A stretch of DNA of 13,095 nucleotides, from assembly GCA_002455605.1 (NCBI GenBank), contig DKLE01000009.1, forward strand, positions 1-13,095. Direction: 5' to 3'. The notes beneath the pieces were generated by a model that was not told the DNA's origin, did no database searches, and worked only from the letters and a program-made list of their open reading frames with translations. Source of the DNA: Firmicutes bacterium UBA6648 (GTDB taxonomy: Bacteria; Bacillota; Clostridia; Peptostreptococcales; Anaerovoracaceae). The position numbers were made by a program, and so were the translations under genes. This document shows, piece after piece, positions 11,707 through 13,095 of this stretch. How positions within the stretch are numbered: the first letter of the stretch is position 1; the number at the start of each line of letters is the position of its first letter.

Positions 11707-13095
11707 ATGATTATACTTTCGGCAACGAATATAACAAAATCATATGGAGTTGACATAATATTAGAAGATGTCTCCTTTCATGTTAATCAAGGAGACCGGG
11801 TGGGTATAGTCGGCAACAATGGGGCGGGAAAGACCACGCTGATGAATATTCTGTCCGGACAAATGCCGTACGACAGCGGAAATGTCTTTATATCCGCTAA
11901 TACCAGTATCGGATATTTAAAACAAAGTCAAAATTTTGACTCGGATAAAACGTTAATGGAAGAAGTGACGTCCATATTTGACCATATAGCTAAAATGGAA
12001 GAGGAAATGGCGGAATTATCTCATGTGATTTCAGAGAAATCTTCCAAGGGAGAAAATGTTGAAAAGCTTTTGCATAAATATGACGAAATAATGGAGGCAT
12101 ATAACCGGTGTAACGGTTATAGTTATAAAAGTGAAATAAACGGTATATTAAACAGCATGGCCTTTACTGAAAGCTATTATGACAAGAAAATATCCATGCT
12201 GAGCGGCGGAGAAAAAACCAGGTTAGCACTGGCTTGCCTGCTTTTAAAAAAGCCGGACATTTTATTTTTAGACGAACCCACCAATCACTTGGACATAGGC
12301 ACTCTAAAATGGCTGGAACAATACTTAAAATCCTATAGCGGAACCATTATTTTAATTTCTCACGACCGTTATTTTCTGGATCAGACGGTGACACACATAT
12401 TTGAAGTAGAAAATCACAAGCTATATACATATAAAGGGGGCTACTCGGAATACGCTGAAAAAAAGCGTCAGAGACGAGAAGAGGAATTGAGAAAATATGA
12501 GGGACAGCAAAGAGAAATTGCAAGGCAGGAAGAGATAATAAGGCGCTTTAAACAGCATGGGACCGAAAAGCTGGCTAAGCGGGCTCAGTCCCGGGAAAAA
12601 CGCCTGGCTCAGTTGGATCGGATTGAAAAGCCGGATGCTCCTGCTGGCAAGATGAAAATTCATTTTAAACAACAGTTTAAAAGCGGAAATGATGTAATTT
12701 TTGCTGAGAACCTGAACAAAGGGTTTGGCTTCGGTCAGAGAAGAAAGGAGCTTTTTGAGAATGTAGCTTTTGACATTAAAAGAGGAGAACGAATTTGCAT
12801 AGTAGGGGCTAATGGCGTTGGTAAGACTACCCTTTTGAAAATCCTTATGAACGAATTGGAGCCGGATGGAGGGCGGTTAAAAATCGGCCATAATGTTCAG
12901 TTCGGTTATTATGATCAGGAACAGCAGAACCTGAATCCTGCCAATACGGTGTTTGATGAAATGAAAGATTCCTACAGGCTTTATACGGATACGGAGATGC
13001 GCAGTCTCCTGGGGAGATTTTTGTTTAAAAATGAAAGCGCATTTCTCAATGTAGGTTCTTTAAGCGGAGGAGAAAAACCAGAATATTCTTTCTAA
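11707..13095 (+). pseudogene. ABC-F ATPase (translation factor type), frameshifted in the second ATPase domain
   Basis: The frame encodes an ABC-F protein with two ATPase domains and no membrane segments. Domain 1 has Walker A G-N-N-G-A-G-K-T (36-43), signature L-S-G-G-E (165-169) and D-E-P-T-N-H (189-194). A charged helical linker (about 247-310) follows, then domain 2 with Walker A G-A-N-G-V-G-K-T (367-374) and L-S-G-G-E-K (452-457). After that the sequence becomes P-E-Y-S-F and stops, losing Walker B and the rest. Adding one base in the A run at 13073-13077 restores G-E-K-T-R-I-F-F-L, the expected continuation. Domain 1 has six A at the matching place, domain 2 five. ABC-F proteins act on the ribosome; the linker is closest to the YdiF-like group by eye. 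The start has GGAG 7-8 nt upstream, and the gene is 36 nt after tsaD. The frameshift may be a sequencing error, and the gene continues past the window. Confidence 0.85.

Noticed and set aside
1..13095. tRNA, rRNA, CRISPR array or insertion-sequence ends
   Set aside because: No tRNA-like TTCRANY/cloverleaf segment, regularly spaced long repeats or transposase gene with terminal inverted repeats was seen by eye on either strand.

Overview
The window looks like chromosome of an anaerobic, low-to-moderate G+C Bacillota, most likely class Clostridia. The signs are strong GGAGG-type ribosome binding sites, a rubredoxin-first rubrerythrin, an FMN-riboswitch/RibU unit, a PepV dipeptidase, and a tsaE-tsaB-rimI-tsaD cluster followed by an ABC-F gene. 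No species is claimed.

Region 1 (1 to about 2.6 kb) is an accessory island, visibly more A+T-rich than the rest. It holds the N-terminus of a serine recombinase running off the left edge (minus strand), a divergent 254-residue protein made almost entirely of five tandem helix-turn-helix repeats, and a complete tyrosine integrase. The spacer between the recombinase and the HTH-array gene carries TTTACAA three times at exactly 39-bp intervals, two of them as palindromes, around both divergent promoters. The integrase has a 10-bp inverted repeat over its transcription start. Downstream it has a very strong 20-bp-stem terminator and a tandem 11-bp repeat resembling arm-type integrase sites, which probably marks one end of the integrated element.

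Region 2 (2.7 to 7.8 kb) returns to ordinary chromosome: a minus-strand rubrerythrin for peroxide defence, then plus-strand genes for an orphan amino-acid-type substrate-binding lipoprotein, a NifU-like Fe-S protein, a CapA-family protein and a PepV-type M20 dipeptidase. The dipeptidase start lies inside the end of the capA-like gene.

Region 3 (7.8 to 8.65 kb) is a self-contained riboflavin uptake unit. A consensus promoter lies in the tail of pepV, followed by an FMN riboswitch, an intrinsic terminator, the ECF S-component gene ribU, and a final terminator.

Region 4 (8.7 to 13.1 kb) is a tightly packed translation-related operon: tsaE, tsaB, a rimI-like acetyltransferase, an unrecognised small cysteine-containing protein, tsaD, and an ABC-F ATPase gene. 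Three of the four t6A-pathway genes are here (tsaC is not). The ABC-F frame breaks just inside the second signature motif, and comparison with its own first domain points to loss of one A in a poly-A run.

The least explained part is the HTH-array protein and its regularly spaced repeats. The rest is recognisable, with start-site corrections for rubrerythrin, pepV, rimI and tsaD.
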